This document shows, one piece after another, positions 45,501-58,610 of a stretch of 64,000 bases of DNA. Position 1 is the stretch's first letter, and every line of letters begins with the position of its first letter. Source of the stretch: Nageia nagi (Eukaryota > Pinophyta); the NCBI GenBank assembly GCA_050084985.1, contig JBITNC010000001.1:76694001-76758000 (forward strand), read 5' to 3'. The position numbers and the translations under genes are program-made. The notes under the pieces are model-generated. The model was not told where the DNA came from and ran no database searches. It worked only from the letters and a program-made list of their open reading frames with translations.

Positions 45501-47502
45501 GATCCTTAAATGAAATCCATGTAGAAAGTAGAATAGGAAAGAATCATTCTTTAGGCAAGTTTGTATCTATAACAATAATAGAAACGAGTGCAAGATTAAA
45601 TAATCTCAATGAATCCATAACTAAATCAAATTCCAAGGTGAGATCCAAGAAATGTTGGGTCACCTCCTACACCCATATTAGTTTTCTAAGCATATGTATT
45701 GTAACCATAATGCTATAAAAAATCACATACTTTTAAAATAACATGAAGTGATAATGCAATGATAAGGTTTAGCATACCATAATAATTCTAAAAATGACAT
45801 GAAATGCTTGACATTTAGTGTGCTGAAATAGTATTACAATGGTGCTTCAAAATGATGTCTATGTTAATATTCCAAATGCAATAATATAGTTTCATCACTC
45901 ATGAGATATCAAACATGAATATCTAATTCAAATTGCAAAAATATGATTACAATAATTAAATAATGATATCCCTTTTTATGAATAGAAATATGACAACTAA
46001 AGAGACATGTTATAGCCAAATATACCTTTCAGTTTTAATTAGAAACATGCATGGAAAACTTCCCATGATACTACTCTAGTAACAACATATATATATTTAC
46101 TATATTCATCCATATAGTTTTCTTATTGAAACTTTAATTAGATAAATATAATAGTATTAAAAATTGAAGTTATGACCCTTTGATTCCTATGGTTTGACAC
46201 TACAAGAAAATCCCTAGGAAACCCCATCGATATCTGACACTCAGGTTAAAATTCAAGTTTTTAAATGGATAAGAATACCCCAACATGATAAATAATAATG
46301 AAATGCCAAGACCTCATGATACTATATTGTCCAAATGATATGACAATAATAAAATTTGAAAACCCTAATAGTTACACATAATGTATCTATCAAAAAGTTA
46401 GTAAAAGGTAATATTATAGTTACATGCTAGTCAAAATCTTGTATGGTAATGAAAAGATAAAAATTCCAATGATGCCCACTAGTCAAATCATTTTCAAAAT
46501 ACTATCAAGATGAATAGAGTTGCAAAGTAGGTTCCTAAAGATTGTCCCCAGTTGCATACAAATGCAATCCCTTCACCAAATTATCTGAAATTGATAAAAT
46601 CCCCATAAATGCTATGAAATTGAATTTAACCATCATGGTTTGTAAAAGGAGAAAAAGAATTAAAGGTTTTGGCTATATCCTAGCCTCCACAACATCCAGA
46701 AGCTCTTAGTTTGTATGGAAACAATAAAAAATCTCAACCACATGTTTCCCACATCTATACTATGGAAATAAATGGAGGAAATCTTACCATGATAGCAAGA
46801 GAAGTGAAGTTCATGCAAAAATAGAGGAGAAAAATTATCAAATGGTTTAGATTTGGCCCTAAATAGCTATCCATAGAGATATGCAATAGGTTTTGGCAAG
46901 GGTTGTGTTTCTTCCCAAAATCTAAAATTCCCCCATTTCCATTTCAGCATGGTGAAGAATGAACTTAGGTTTGCAATGGAAGGGTTTTATTCAAATCCCT
47001 AGTTTTTGAATCAACATGCTAGATACCATAGGTTGCAAGTAGAGGTAACTTGCTACCTTTTATATTTTATTATTTTCAAATAATTTTATAAAATAAAAGA
47101 CCTCTTCTAAAATACCTTTTCCAAGGTTTTGATCCCAATTTTTATCAAACATAATACTTCATTTGTTATTTTCTCAAATTATTAAATAAAATGCTTCCTC
47201 ATGGTACCTCTAGAAAAAAGTGCTCTACATGGTGCTTTGGTAAATTTGAATGGATACCAATTAAATATTCTACCTTAATAAGTTTAAAGCATAGAGGTTC
47301 TAATACTTGAATGGTATTCTGATAGGCTCTAATATTTAATCAATAAAACAAAGTGTTTACATATTTAAATGATACCATTCAAGTGTTCAATTTTTCATTT
47401 GATTTATCTAAATGCTCAAATACTAAAATAATTGATTCAAATTCTCAACTATTTTAAGTAAAAGATGCAAATGATGAGAAGGTGAAAAGAAGGATCATGA
47501 CA
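42514..47502 (-). mobile_element. R-family LTR(e), long form
   Basis: An LTR running, in sense, from TGTCATGATCC at 47502 to CTTTACA at 42514. It includes a 2.2-kb extra segment (42566-44767) absent from other R copies; without that it is about 2.8 kb. It carries the empty site of the gypsy A insertion near 46242. No coding capacity. Confidence 0.7.
42566..44767. other. 2.2-kb extra segment in R LTR(e), possibly an insertion
   Basis: Absent at the corresponding point of LTR d3 (48190-48240). AAGTAG-like words lie at both borders and could be a target duplication, but this is weak. Two related blocks of about 120 bp (43300-43420 and 43530-43640, around TTGGAATG and GTGTCATGG) suggest an internal duplication. 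No recognised domain; the ORFs at 42907-43119 and 44447-44638 are unsupported. Confidence 0.45.
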
Positions 47503-48174
47503 TACTCTACCACTTAGAGTAAACATATTCCTCTATCTTCAACATTAGTTTTATGAACAAATTTGGAAATCATTTCCTTTGTAGGACATTAAATGGAAAA
47601 GTATGGTACCCCATTGTAGTGACATTCCCCAAATCTAGGACCCTTTAGTTTTCCTTGCTATTATTTACCTTGGTCCCCTCTCTTTATTCCTTGATTTTTA
47701 GTTGGTTGCTCACTTACCTCCACCTTACATCATTCTAGTTTGATGTTACATAGCCCTTTTGAAGCCCACTAGTTTGGTTTTGCCTTTCCAACCAGTAGTA
47801 ATCAATGTAAAGTCTAATGGTTCCACCTCTCTTCTCAAAGAAGAGTTCTAGATAACTCCATGGAGACACACCAAGCCTACCTTATCCTTTATTTAGTAAC
47901 TCTTGAAGTTGATATTTTAACTCATGCAATATTTGCTATTGATTTTGCTACACATTATTTTGAATTGCATTTAGTGCTTGGGCCATAGTAACCTTTTCAG
48001 TTTGCAAGTTTACATGGGCTTATTTGCCACTTTGTTCTATTTTTTCTTGAGTGTGGCTTACCTAACTACTATATGTGATGTTTTTTACCTTAAAAGGGAT
48101 ATTACACATAAAAGGAGAACTCATGGTTACCCAACCATTACAATAGGTTTCTGAATGGTGGATATGATACTAGA
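47503..48174 (-). mobile_element. R internal region d2 (672 bp)
   Basis: Bounded by the LTR ends of (e) and d3. The primer-site side reads, on the minus strand, TCTAGTATCATATCC after CTTTACA. Same content as 55813-56472 in opposite orientation. Confidence 0.7.
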
Positions 48175-49363
48175 TGTAAAGATCATAAAAATAGAATATA
48201 AATTTTTTTCTTTACACACATAAAAATACTTTTTATTTAGATTATAAAATAATAGCTATAACCATAAAAAATTAAACACAAATAGATTCACTTCATGGTA
48301 TATACCCTTCAATATCAAACCAAACTTTCCACTTTAAATAACCAAGCTCACTACATACTAAGGGAAGCTTATGATCACCTATAACATCCAAAAGATGTAA
48401 TAGAATAAAATGAAAAATAATAACCATAACTAACCATGATAAGGTATTCCATAGTAACCATAACAATTATTTATCTCCTCACAAAAATAGCATCATAATA
48501 GATATATACTATGATAAATTAAGAATTTTAAAAAGGTAGCTGCGAAAAGGCTATGAAAACTAGTGCAAGGATAACAATAAAAAGTTGAAACACGTTACAA
48601 CCTTTATGCTAACTTCACAATCATAAAATTATATTGAGTCATGAGATACAAGCGAAGAATCCATTTTGATAACCTTCTAGTGCTAAATAACTTTGAACCA
48701 AATAACATTTTTTAAAAATATAATATATGATAAAGATAGATCTGATCTGGTTTTATTTATCATTATTGACACTCCTATAAAAACTTCCACATTGAATAGT
48801 AAAGGAAAAGTTCCCCATAATTATTCAAGCTATAAAACTCATGAACACATCTACCTTATGAAGGAAGGCAACCACAATAAGTCCTATTTTAATCTCATAG
48901 TACAAAATTGAGACACATTAATGATCCTTGGAGGAAATCCATGCAAAATATAGAATAGGAAAGCAAAGTTGGCATCTGTAACAATAATAAAGAAGATTAT
49001 GATATTAAATAATTACAATAGAGATATACTATGATCAATTAAGAATTCTAGAAAGGTAGCTACATCAAGGCTATGATAACTACTGTAAGGATAACTTTGA
49101 GAACATCATAGGATTTTAATAATATGAAATTCAAAACAATAGTAAGTTGAAATACATAAAAACTTTTATTCCAACATCACAATCATATAGTTTTATCAAA
49201 CACAATACCTCTACCAAAATACCTTTTCCAAGGTTTTGATCAAAACTTTTATCAAACACATTAATACTTAATTTCTTATTTGCTCAAATTATTGATTAAA
49301 ATGCTCTCTCATGGTCCCTCTAGAACAAAGTGCTCTACATCATGCTTTAGTAAATTTGAATGG
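48175..49363 (-). mobile_element. R-family LTR d3, truncated
   Basis: Starts TGTAAAGATCAT on the plus strand (sense end). It is the short LTR form, lacking the middle section, with the same deletion junction near 49195 as LTR(b) near 56895. It stops at 49363 against unrelated sequence. Confidence 0.7.
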
Positions 49364-50632
49364 GGCATGTACCTCATGAAAATGTGAACACACATTTATC
49401 ATTGATTTCTTATGTATACATATAAGAATGAAATATTCATTATTTATGTATTTAGTGTTCTCAAGATGATGTATGTATATTATATTAATTTCATCCTTGC
49501 TACATTCTTGTTATACCATTTATGATGAAATGAGCTACTATGATGTTATCTCCTATGGTTCATTGCTATACCTTTTATGAATTAACAATCATATATGTAC
49601 TTGAAAGTGTTTTCCTCTCATTTTTAGATTCATTCTTTGCTCTTAGTTGACTCTACTACATGCAAGCCATTACATCTCACAACCAAGGAAAATAGGGGAA
49701 AATATACATCATCAAATCCTTGATGATCCAATTAGATAAACCAAGGAAGTATAAAATTTTTCTTCTCTTTATGCTTAATTCATTTGCAAGTATAATTTTA
49801 TTTCAAGATTCAATTTAATTATACTTAAAAAGGGGGGCATTTTTTGACACCTAAAAGTGGTCCCCTTAACATGGTCCCACTTAGGTGTAATTTTACATAC
49901 ATATCTTAGTTATATTTAGTCCTATTTAATCATATTTTACCTTATTGTAATATATTTATCAAGTTATGTTCTTATATTTTATGTTTGGTATATCAAGATA
50001 GCTTCAACAAATATTCAAGGGATCAAATGGTGATATCACACCTAATATAAATATAAGTATCTCTAACCCATGGAAAGCATATCAATATTAAATATCGATA
50101 ATCGATACCTTACACTTGGATATTCCTAAATGCTTCCTATTGATATTGAAATATTATTATTACTCGAGTGAATATCTATCATCTACTTCCATGATCATAT
50201 GCTCAGTTTGACTTGTCATTATCTCTATTATCATCGACTCTTATTGGCAAACCTCATTCATTAGGATCATTAATGCCCATGCTAAGCTCTCTAAGACTAG
50301 CATTTGTGCTAGTATTTCTTTTGCATTTGACCTTGAAGTTCACACAACAAGCTCACTGTTCTTTCATAAGTTTTTCCATCATATCCTTAACACTGACATA
50401 GTTAAGAGTATACAAGTATTTATCTTTCACTTGATTCCTTTCTTTTTAGCATGTGTAGTTGCATTATATAACTTGATATCATTGCAATTTTGTTATAATA
50501 TTATTTCATTGTTGAAATCTCTTATTCATGTATGTTTATCTAAGTTAATTAGCTTAGGCTTATGATACAATTAAATATATATGTGCTTTTAGTCATTTAG
50601 AGGTAATCTTAGGTGTACCAAAATACATATCA
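49364..50632 (+). mobile_element. Remnant D: 3' end of a gypsy-type element with LTR
   Basis: 49364-49844 is internal, non-coding sequence ending in AAAAAGGGGGGCATTTT, a polypurine tract. An LTR then starts TGACACCTAAAAGTGG at 49845 and probably ends CATATCA at 50632, where a short R fragment resumes. The 5' part of the element is missing. The ORF 50213-50401 lies in the LTR and is unsupported. Confidence 0.55.
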
Positions 50633-50652
50633 ATAGAAGTTATGTTCTTGAG

Positions 50653-53600
50653 TGTAGTGCATCCACTTCTTTTACACATCCAAAACCCTAAATTTTAGAC
50701 TTAATTTATTTTTTGATTAGTTTAAACACTTGAAATATCTAGGAATGGATTTAAGTAATCCACATGAGCTTGTCAATGCTAATAGCTAGTTGGCACCCAC
50801 ATGGCAATATTGGACAAAGTTTGGATTATCCAACCCTAATCAAAATCTATTATGATGTTCACTCCATAATGCTCATTCTATTGAGAAGATGCCTTAAATG
50901 TGACCCCACCATTTCCACTTCATAAACTATGTAGTAGATATTTTGGACATGATATATTGGTTTCCTATTTGAGGCCCATATCACTTGAGAGAATGTACAT
51001 CCACTAGGTTACACATCCTCACCTGATGATAATCCTTTGACTCACAGTAGTAGATAGTTTGTCCTAGGAAAACTTCCTTATGAGCAGTAAATGTCATTGA
51101 TTATGGAATAGTTTTCATTCTCCTATATGCTTAACTACAAGTAGTATGACTACTAAATTACCTTAACCTAGTAACTATAGTTTTATCAACTACAATCCTC
51201 ATTTGACACCCTATTAAGGATATGAGACACTAGCCTACCCATATCTATCGACCAGGCTCACTAAGGAATTTGACATCCTCCAACCCATATCTTGGGGAGC
51301 CATAGGTATCAAAATAATACCCTCAAGTGGTTTGAATAGTCTAATTAATTTTAAGCAAAGTTGTAAAATATAAACCACCCATTACCTAATGGTATCATAT
51401 CATATGTTGAAAGAATCAAAATAGCTTATTTAGAAAGTCACAAGAGATCTATAGATTTAGAAATATCCCATATGCATGGTACTACATAATTAATATCACT
51501 TTATAAAAGTAATTATACTATTGTTTGATAATGTGCCTTGAGATGACACTAAAGTTAGCTACTAGTATAAAGGGAGTGCAATAAGAAGTGGTCCATACTT
51601 CAAGGAATATTATTTTGGAACATCATTTAATGAGGAAGGTTTAACTATTGAATATTCCATATTGTATTCAGTATTGAATCCATACAAAAGTTTCTTTTTG
51701 GTTGAATCAATTCCTTAGGGTTTTTCTTTCTTAACCTTCATTTCATGTTAATCCTTTTTCCTTGTTTTACTATCAAGTTTTCTTAAGTGCTCCCATAGGA
51801 TTTCAAATTATTCAAATAGTTCCCAGTTCATCCCATTTATTCCCATTTTAATCCAAAGGATCCCTAACATATCCTAATGTATTCCAAACCTTAATTTGAA
51901 ATCATAATTCTAAGTTGGGATCTTTTTCAATTTGTTGGGTTTTATTAGGGTTATTGACTTTATTGTTCTTCTAGATTTAGAAATTCTTGTAGACACCTTT
52001 GATCAATAATATTATTAAACCAAATGATCTTATTATAGACACATACTATACTTGTTTACTATTTAGTTGATTTAAAAAAATTGATAGTATTGTTAACCCT
52101 ATTCAATTTCAACATGTATCCATTATTGTTTAAGCTAAGTAATAGAAACAAGAGACATTGTATTAATAAGATACACTTATTTATTAAATACAAAATCTCA
52201 ACTAAAGAATATCATAAAACCATTTATCTATTAATGAAACTTCATGAAACTACCATTAAATATTACAAGCATAAGTTAATACAAAGGAAATAATAACATT
52301 TACAAATCATCTTAGGATACAAAAAGGATTGCAACTTCTTTAAAGCATAACTAGGTCCTATTTGCAAGTCATGAAAAAGTAAATTGTTATTTAATACATC
52401 TTCACCTTGTTGTAGAAACACCTTTGTTGATATTCAATACATATTTGATGAGTCTTCATCTTCTTTGGTCAAGCTTCTTTCCAAGGATCAATATAGAATT
52501 GGGTCGAGTACTACAAATGGTATAGAGTTTGAGTATAAGAGAAACCTTATTCATTTTTTGACCATTATGCAAATGATTATTTCAAAATCTATGCTTATGG
52601 ACCTCAGGAGGATTTGGGTCCTCCATTCCTTGGTCACAGTAATTTGATCAAATAATATTCTAGCCATTTTATAGTACTAATATCACTTCTTCCTTAACAT
52701 TATTTAAATTTTATACTAGCAAGAATTAAATATTCTTATTCCCACTCTTATTTTTATTTTTCATTATAACAACTATTCTGTCATTATTTAAAGTAATTTA
52801 TCTATATCACATTAACAAAATATTAATGGTTTTAATACCAAATAACATCCTTATTAGCTTTACTATGATTGAGGTGTATTTATTAAAAATAAGCTTTAAT
52901 TATTTTATATTGTTTCACAAGATAAACCATTGAAGAATGAAATAGGATTCTCTTCTAAAGCATAAAAGTGTATATGGTTATTGGAGAAAATAAATTAAAA
53001 CAAATGCTACTACTTATTATTGAAGGATCACATAGGGCTTGAGAATCATTTGACATCTAGTCTCATGGATTACAAATGATAGTAGGTCATGCACAAAATG
53101 GGTTATCTGACAAGGTGTTGGAGCTTTTAAGATAAACATAATACACAAGAATAAACATCAAATGCTAAAACATTTATTAATGCATGTGCTACCATGGGAG
53201 TTTAATATAAAGAGAATGGTTATGTTATGACAAGGGATTCATTTTCCATAGGCATATCTCAAGCAATTGGTCAAGATTTAGTATTCTATTCTAAGGAAAA
53301 AATAATCTAATAAAACATAGAAACTCTATAGAATAATATGAGGCATGCAAATTATAAGGCACCCTTCTTACACTCAAGAGGTGGTTTCAGGTCAATTGAG
53401 ATCATTCTCTTCTTGATTTCAAAATATTAAGGGGGGCTATGCAAGCATAAAAATGGAAGAGACTATCGTTAGTATATAAGAAAATGTAGAAGAGACTTTC
53501 CAACATTTTCTTTTTTAAGATGAAAACTAGAGAAGACTACACACAACAGATGTATGTTATGAAAAAGGAAAAGAAAAAAAATATCCATTCCACACTCACC

Positions 53601-55106
53601 TACCATGCATCTTGTGACCTCAAAAATATGTTATGAAATTAGCTAAAAACCTGAAAAAATAATGGAACATCAAATCACTTTGTTAGAGTAAAAATTATAC
53701 ATAGTAAGGGGGTGTACAAGGAGTGGTGAAATTGATCAATAAAGTAATATAGATATTATACTCATTTCCAATAGGACTTAAATGTATTTTATTACTTTAT
53801 TCATACTTCAAAGATAAGGACATTAAACCTCACATGCAAAATAATAAAATCCTTATTTCAATTTTGTAAACCATATTCCTTTTTCTCAACATACTCAATA
53901 ATTTAAAAAAAGAAATATTATCATATCTAACCATTAACTAAAATGAATAGTAGAAAAATAAACTATACTTCTTTATCTTTTAAAGAAAACACAAGGTACC
54001 AACCTTTACATGCAACTTGTCAAACAAAATAATCAATATGTCCCTTCAAATAGTATATGACCTATATCAACAATTAAATTCCATGATCCTTTAACAATCA
54101 ATCCTCTCATACAACTCATTAAATAACATCAAAATAGAACTACTTTAACTAGGAATTTTAGAAATGCAAAAGAATGCACTTGATCTTGGAGAGGGAGAGA
54201 CTTCTTTTCTTAATGTAACTCTACACCCAAGCTTGAGAATAAAAAAAATGAAATAATAAGAGATAGGTAGGTAGGTGTTTTTCTTAATGTTCCACCCTTC
54301 TATTTATATCCAAGGAGATTCAAGTGTGTCCAAATGAACATCTCCTCATCCTTTCAATAATGTTTGGGGTAGGTTTGATTCAAGTTATTGTTGATTGTAA
54401 TGGAATTTAATATCTTGGAAACCTTTTTTATTAACTAAAAAATTAGTGCCAAGTATTTTCCATACCTAACATAAGAAAACAAAAATAAGTAGGGTCATTA
54501 CTCTATTATTTTCACCAATCATTAAATATTTTGTAACATCACAAGGTGACCTTAGTTCTTTCTAACTTTTCTTGTTTTAATTTTCACTTTAATTTACTAA
54601 CAACTCTGAGTAAAAAATTGAATTCCAAGAAAGGGAATATTCCTTACCCTATATTTTTGAATTTAATTTATGAAAATTCATAATAATAAATCAACCACAC
54701 ATCTTACTTATGATGGTCACCTCAATCTCTAGGACAATTGTTAATCCAAATACATTCACAAATATACATTCATCATAAAAATTGATATTCATGACTAATT
54801 ATTCTACCATGTAGCTACATGATCTATGGTGGTCATTAGAGTTTATCACTAAACCAACACCAATCATTTCCTCACTCTTATCCTTTCATTCCTATCACCA
54901 ATTTACCCTTGGTTCCTTGGGTGTTTTCCACACTTTCCATCTCAATTTAAATTGTAACTTGTGTCAAAACATCTTGAAGCTAGCATCAAACCATTAAATC
55001 ATATCAATATTCAAAAATTTCCATGGCTTAGCTTAATTCAAATTGAATCTCATTAGGACCTTGTTAGTACTCGATTCTTAATAGTACAATTGGGTGGGTC
55101 ATTACA
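50653..55106 (-). mobile_element. Insertion S, putative LTR element or long solo LTR
   Basis: Flanked by TTGAG (50648-50652 and 55107-55111), with ends TGTAGTG...CATTACA. On the minus strand it begins TGTAATGACCCACCC, a form common for gypsy LTR starts, and has TATAAATA near 54305. Comparison with uninterrupted R copies (57254 region sense, 45410 region antisense) shows that the TTGAG is single when S is absent. No coding domain is recognised; ORFs at 52081-52293 and 52384-52647 match nothing I know. I found no internal primer site or second LTR copy. Confidence 0.55.
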
Positions 55107-55812
55107 TTGAGTTTGATCACTTAACTAATTATGGGGAACTTTTCCTTTACTTTAAAATATGAAAGTTTTTATAGGAGTGTCAATAATGATAAATAACACC
55201 AAATCATATCTATCCTTATCATATATTATAGTTTTTTAAAATATTATTTAGTTCAAAGTTATTTAGCACTAGAAGGTTTTCAAGATGGATTCATGGCATG
55301 CATCTCATGATTTAGTATAATTGTATGATTGTGAAGTTGGAATAAAGGTTTCTATGTGTTTCAAATTTTTTTTTTCTATTTAATATTATTAAAATCCTAT
55401 GATGTTCTTTAAGTTATCCTTGCACTAGTTTTCATAGCCTTATTGCACCTACATTTTTGGAATTTTTAATTCATCATAGTATATCTCTATTGTGATGTTA
55501 GTTTTATGAGGAGATAAAGAATTATTTTGGTTACTATGGAAGACCTTATCTGGGTTGTTATGGTTATTATTTTTTATTTTATTCTATTACATTTTTTGGA
55601 TGTTATAGGTGAGCATAAGCTTCCCTTAGTTTGTAGTTAGCTTTCTTGTTTGAAGTGGAAAGTTTGATTTGATATTAAAGGATATCTAACATGAAGTGAA
55701 TTGGTTTGTGTTTGATTATTTATGGTTGTAGCTATGATTTATGATCCAAAGAAAAAATATTTTTATGTGTGTAAAGGAAAAAAAATTATATTCTATTTTT
55801 ATGATCTTTACA
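55107..55812 (+). mobile_element. R-family LTR(a), 3' part
   Basis: Sense LTR end ...GATCTTTACA. It matches 57255-57963 and, inverted, 48175-48860. Its 5' portion beyond S is reduced to a sliver at 50633-50652. Confidence 0.72.
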
Positions 55813-56472
55813 TCTGGTATCAAAGCCACCTTTGATGAACTTGTTGTAGTAGTTTGGTAATCATGAATTATCCTTTTATGTGCAAGATCCTTCTTAAGGG
55901 AAGAAACACCACAAAGAGTGGATAGCTAAGTGAGCCTCAAGAAAATATAGAAAATGGTTATGAACAACCCCATGTAAACTTACAAACTGAAATGGCTACT
56001 ATGGACCAAGAAGTGAATACAATTCGAAATAATGTGCAACAAAACCAATAGCAAATACTGCACGAGTTAAAACTTCAAATTTAAGAGCTATTCAATAAAG
56101 GGTAAGGTAGGTATGGTGTATCTCCATGTATTTATCTAGTACTCTTAATTGAGAATATAGGTGGAACCATAAGACTTTGCATTGATTACCACTAGTTAGA
56201 AAGGAAAAACCAAACTAGTTGGCTATAAAAGGACCTTGTACCACCAAACCAAAATGAGGTAAGCAAGCTACTAACTAAAAATTAAGAAATAAAGAGAGGG
56301 GACCAAGGCCAACAATAGCAAGGCAAACTAATGGGTTCTAGATTTGGGGAATCTTTCTACTATGGGGGACTACACTTTTCCATTCAATATCCTATCAAGT
56401 AATGATTTCTAAATTTGTTCATAAACCTAATACAAAATGTAGAGAATTGTGTTTAATCTAAGTGGTAGAGTA
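55813..56472 (+). mobile_element. R internal region 1 (660 bp)
   Basis: It begins with TCTGGTATCAAAGCC, an initiator-Met-type primer site, and ends with CTAAGTGGTAGAGTA, a gypsy-type polypurine tract, directly before the next LTR. A broken frame reads HVNLQTEMATMDQEVNTI, a short coiled-coil, gag-like N-terminus. The enzymes are absent. Confidence 0.72.
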
Positions 56473-57963
56473 TGTCATGACCCTCCTTTATACCTTCCCA
56501 TCATTTGCATAGTTTACTTAAGTAGTTGGGCATTTGACTCAATTATTTTAGTATTTGAGCATTTGGATATATCAAACAAATAATTAAGAACTTGAATGGT
56601 ATCATTTAAACCAATGAACACTTGGGTTTATTGATTAAATATTTAAGCTTAAGAGCATACCACTCAAGTATTATAACTTTTGTTCTTTAAACTTATTAAG
56701 GTAGCATATTTAATTTGTATCCATTCAAATTTACTGAAGCACCATGTAGAGCACTTTGTTCTAGAGGGACCATAAGGGTGCATTTTATTCAATAATTTAA
56801 GCAAATAACAAATTAAGTATAAATGTGTTTGATAAAAATTGGGATCAAAATCTTGGAGAAAGCATTTTGGTAGAGGTATTGTGTTTGATAAAATTATATG
56901 ATTATGAATTTGGAGTAAAAATTTCTATGTATTTCAACTTACTATTGTTTTGTATTTCATATTGTTGAAATCCTGTGATGTTCTTGAAGTTATCCTTTCA
57001 CTAGTTTCCATAGCCTTGTTGTAGATATGCTTTTGGAATTCTTAATTAATCATAGTATATCTCTATTGTAATTGTTTAATCTCATAATATTTTCTATTAT
57101 TTTTATAGAGACCAAATTTGTCAAAGAATGATGCTTTCTTTTTCTATTTCTTACATGGATTTGCTCCAAGGATCATTGATGTGTTTCAATTTTGTACTAT
57201 GGGATTAAAATAATACTTATTGTGGTTTCCTTCCTTCAAAAGGAAGATGTATTCTTGAGTTTGATAGCTTGAATAATTATGGGGAACATTTCCTTTACTA
57301 TTCAATGTGGAAGTTTTTATAGGAGTGTCAATAATGATAACTAACACTAGATTAGATCTATCCTTATCATATATTATATTTTTTTAAAATGTTATTTGGT
57401 TCAAATTTATTTAGCATTAGAAGGTTGTAAAAATGGATTGTTGGCATGTATATCATGATTCATTATAATTGTATGATTATGAAGTTGGAATAAATGTTGT
57501 TACATGTTTCAAATTTTTATTATTTTGTATTTAATAATATTAAAATCCTATGATGTTCTTGAAGTTATCCTTACACTAATTGTCATAGCCTTTCTGCAAT
57601 GACCATTTTGGAATTCTTAGTTCATAATAGTATATCTTTATTATGATGTTTTTTTTATGAGTATATAAATAATTGTTATGGTTTTTATGGAATAGCTTAT
57701 CAAGGTTAGTTATGGTTATTATTTTTAATTTGCTTCTATTACATCATTTGGATGTTATAGGTGATCATAAGTTGCCCTTACTATGTGATTAGCTTGCTTA
57801 TTTAAAGTGGAAAGTTTGGTTTGATATTGAAGGACATATACCATGAAGTGAATTGGTTTGTGTTTGATTATTTTTGGTTATAACTATTATTTTATGATTC
57901 AAAGAAAAACTATTTTCATATGTATAAAGAAAAAATTTATATTCTATTTTTATGATCTTTACA
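56473..57963 (+). mobile_element. R-family LTR(b), complete short form (1491 bp)
   Basis: TGTCATGACCC to CTTTACA, with a primer site following, so it serves both as 3' LTR of internal 1 and as 5' LTR of internal 2. It lacks the middle section present in LTR(c). Confidence 0.75.
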
Positions 57964-58610
57964 TTTGGCATTAGATCCACCATTCATAAACCTATTGTAA
58001 TGGTTGGATAATCATGACTTTTCATTTTATGTGCAAGATGCCTATTAAGGTAATAAACACCATATAGAGTGGCAAGGTAAGTGAGCCTCAAGAAAAAATA
58101 GAATAGGGTGGTGAACAACACCATGTAAACTTACAAACTAAAATGGATATTATGGCCTAAGCAGTGAATGCTATTCAAAACAATGTGTCACAAAACTAAT
58201 AGCAAATATTGCATGATTTAAAACTTTAACTTTAAGAGTTACTTGATAAAGGTAAGGTAGGCATGGTGTGTCTCCATGGAGTTATCTAGTACACTTCATT
58301 GATAAGAGAGGTGGAACCATTAGACTTTACATTGATTACCATTGGTTGGAAAGGAAAACCCAAACTAGTGGGCCTACAAAGGGCCATGTATATGAGGTAA
58401 GTGAGCTATTAACTAAAAATTAAGTAATAAAGAGAAGGAAACAAGGCTAACAATATTAAGATAAAATAAAGTTTCTTATATTTGGTGAATGTTACTACTA
58501 TGGGGGACCACACTTTCCCATTTAATATCCCATGAAGGAATGATTTCCAAATGTTTTCATAAAACTAATTTCAAAGGCAAAGGTATATGTTTACTCTATG
58601 TGGTAGATTA
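57964..58610 (+). mobile_element. R internal region 2 (647 bp)
   Basis: Primer-site remnant TTTGGCATTAGATCC at the start and a TATGTGGTAGATTA tract at the end. The frame has HVNLQTKMDIMA and QAVNAIQNNV-like segments with stops. Confidence 0.7.

Noticed and set aside
53428-53720. Possible polypurine tracts (AAGGGGGG, TAAGGGGGTGTACA) marking another plus-strand LTR inside S
   Set aside because: No matching LTR sequence or primer site could be found; short G runs alone are not sufficient.
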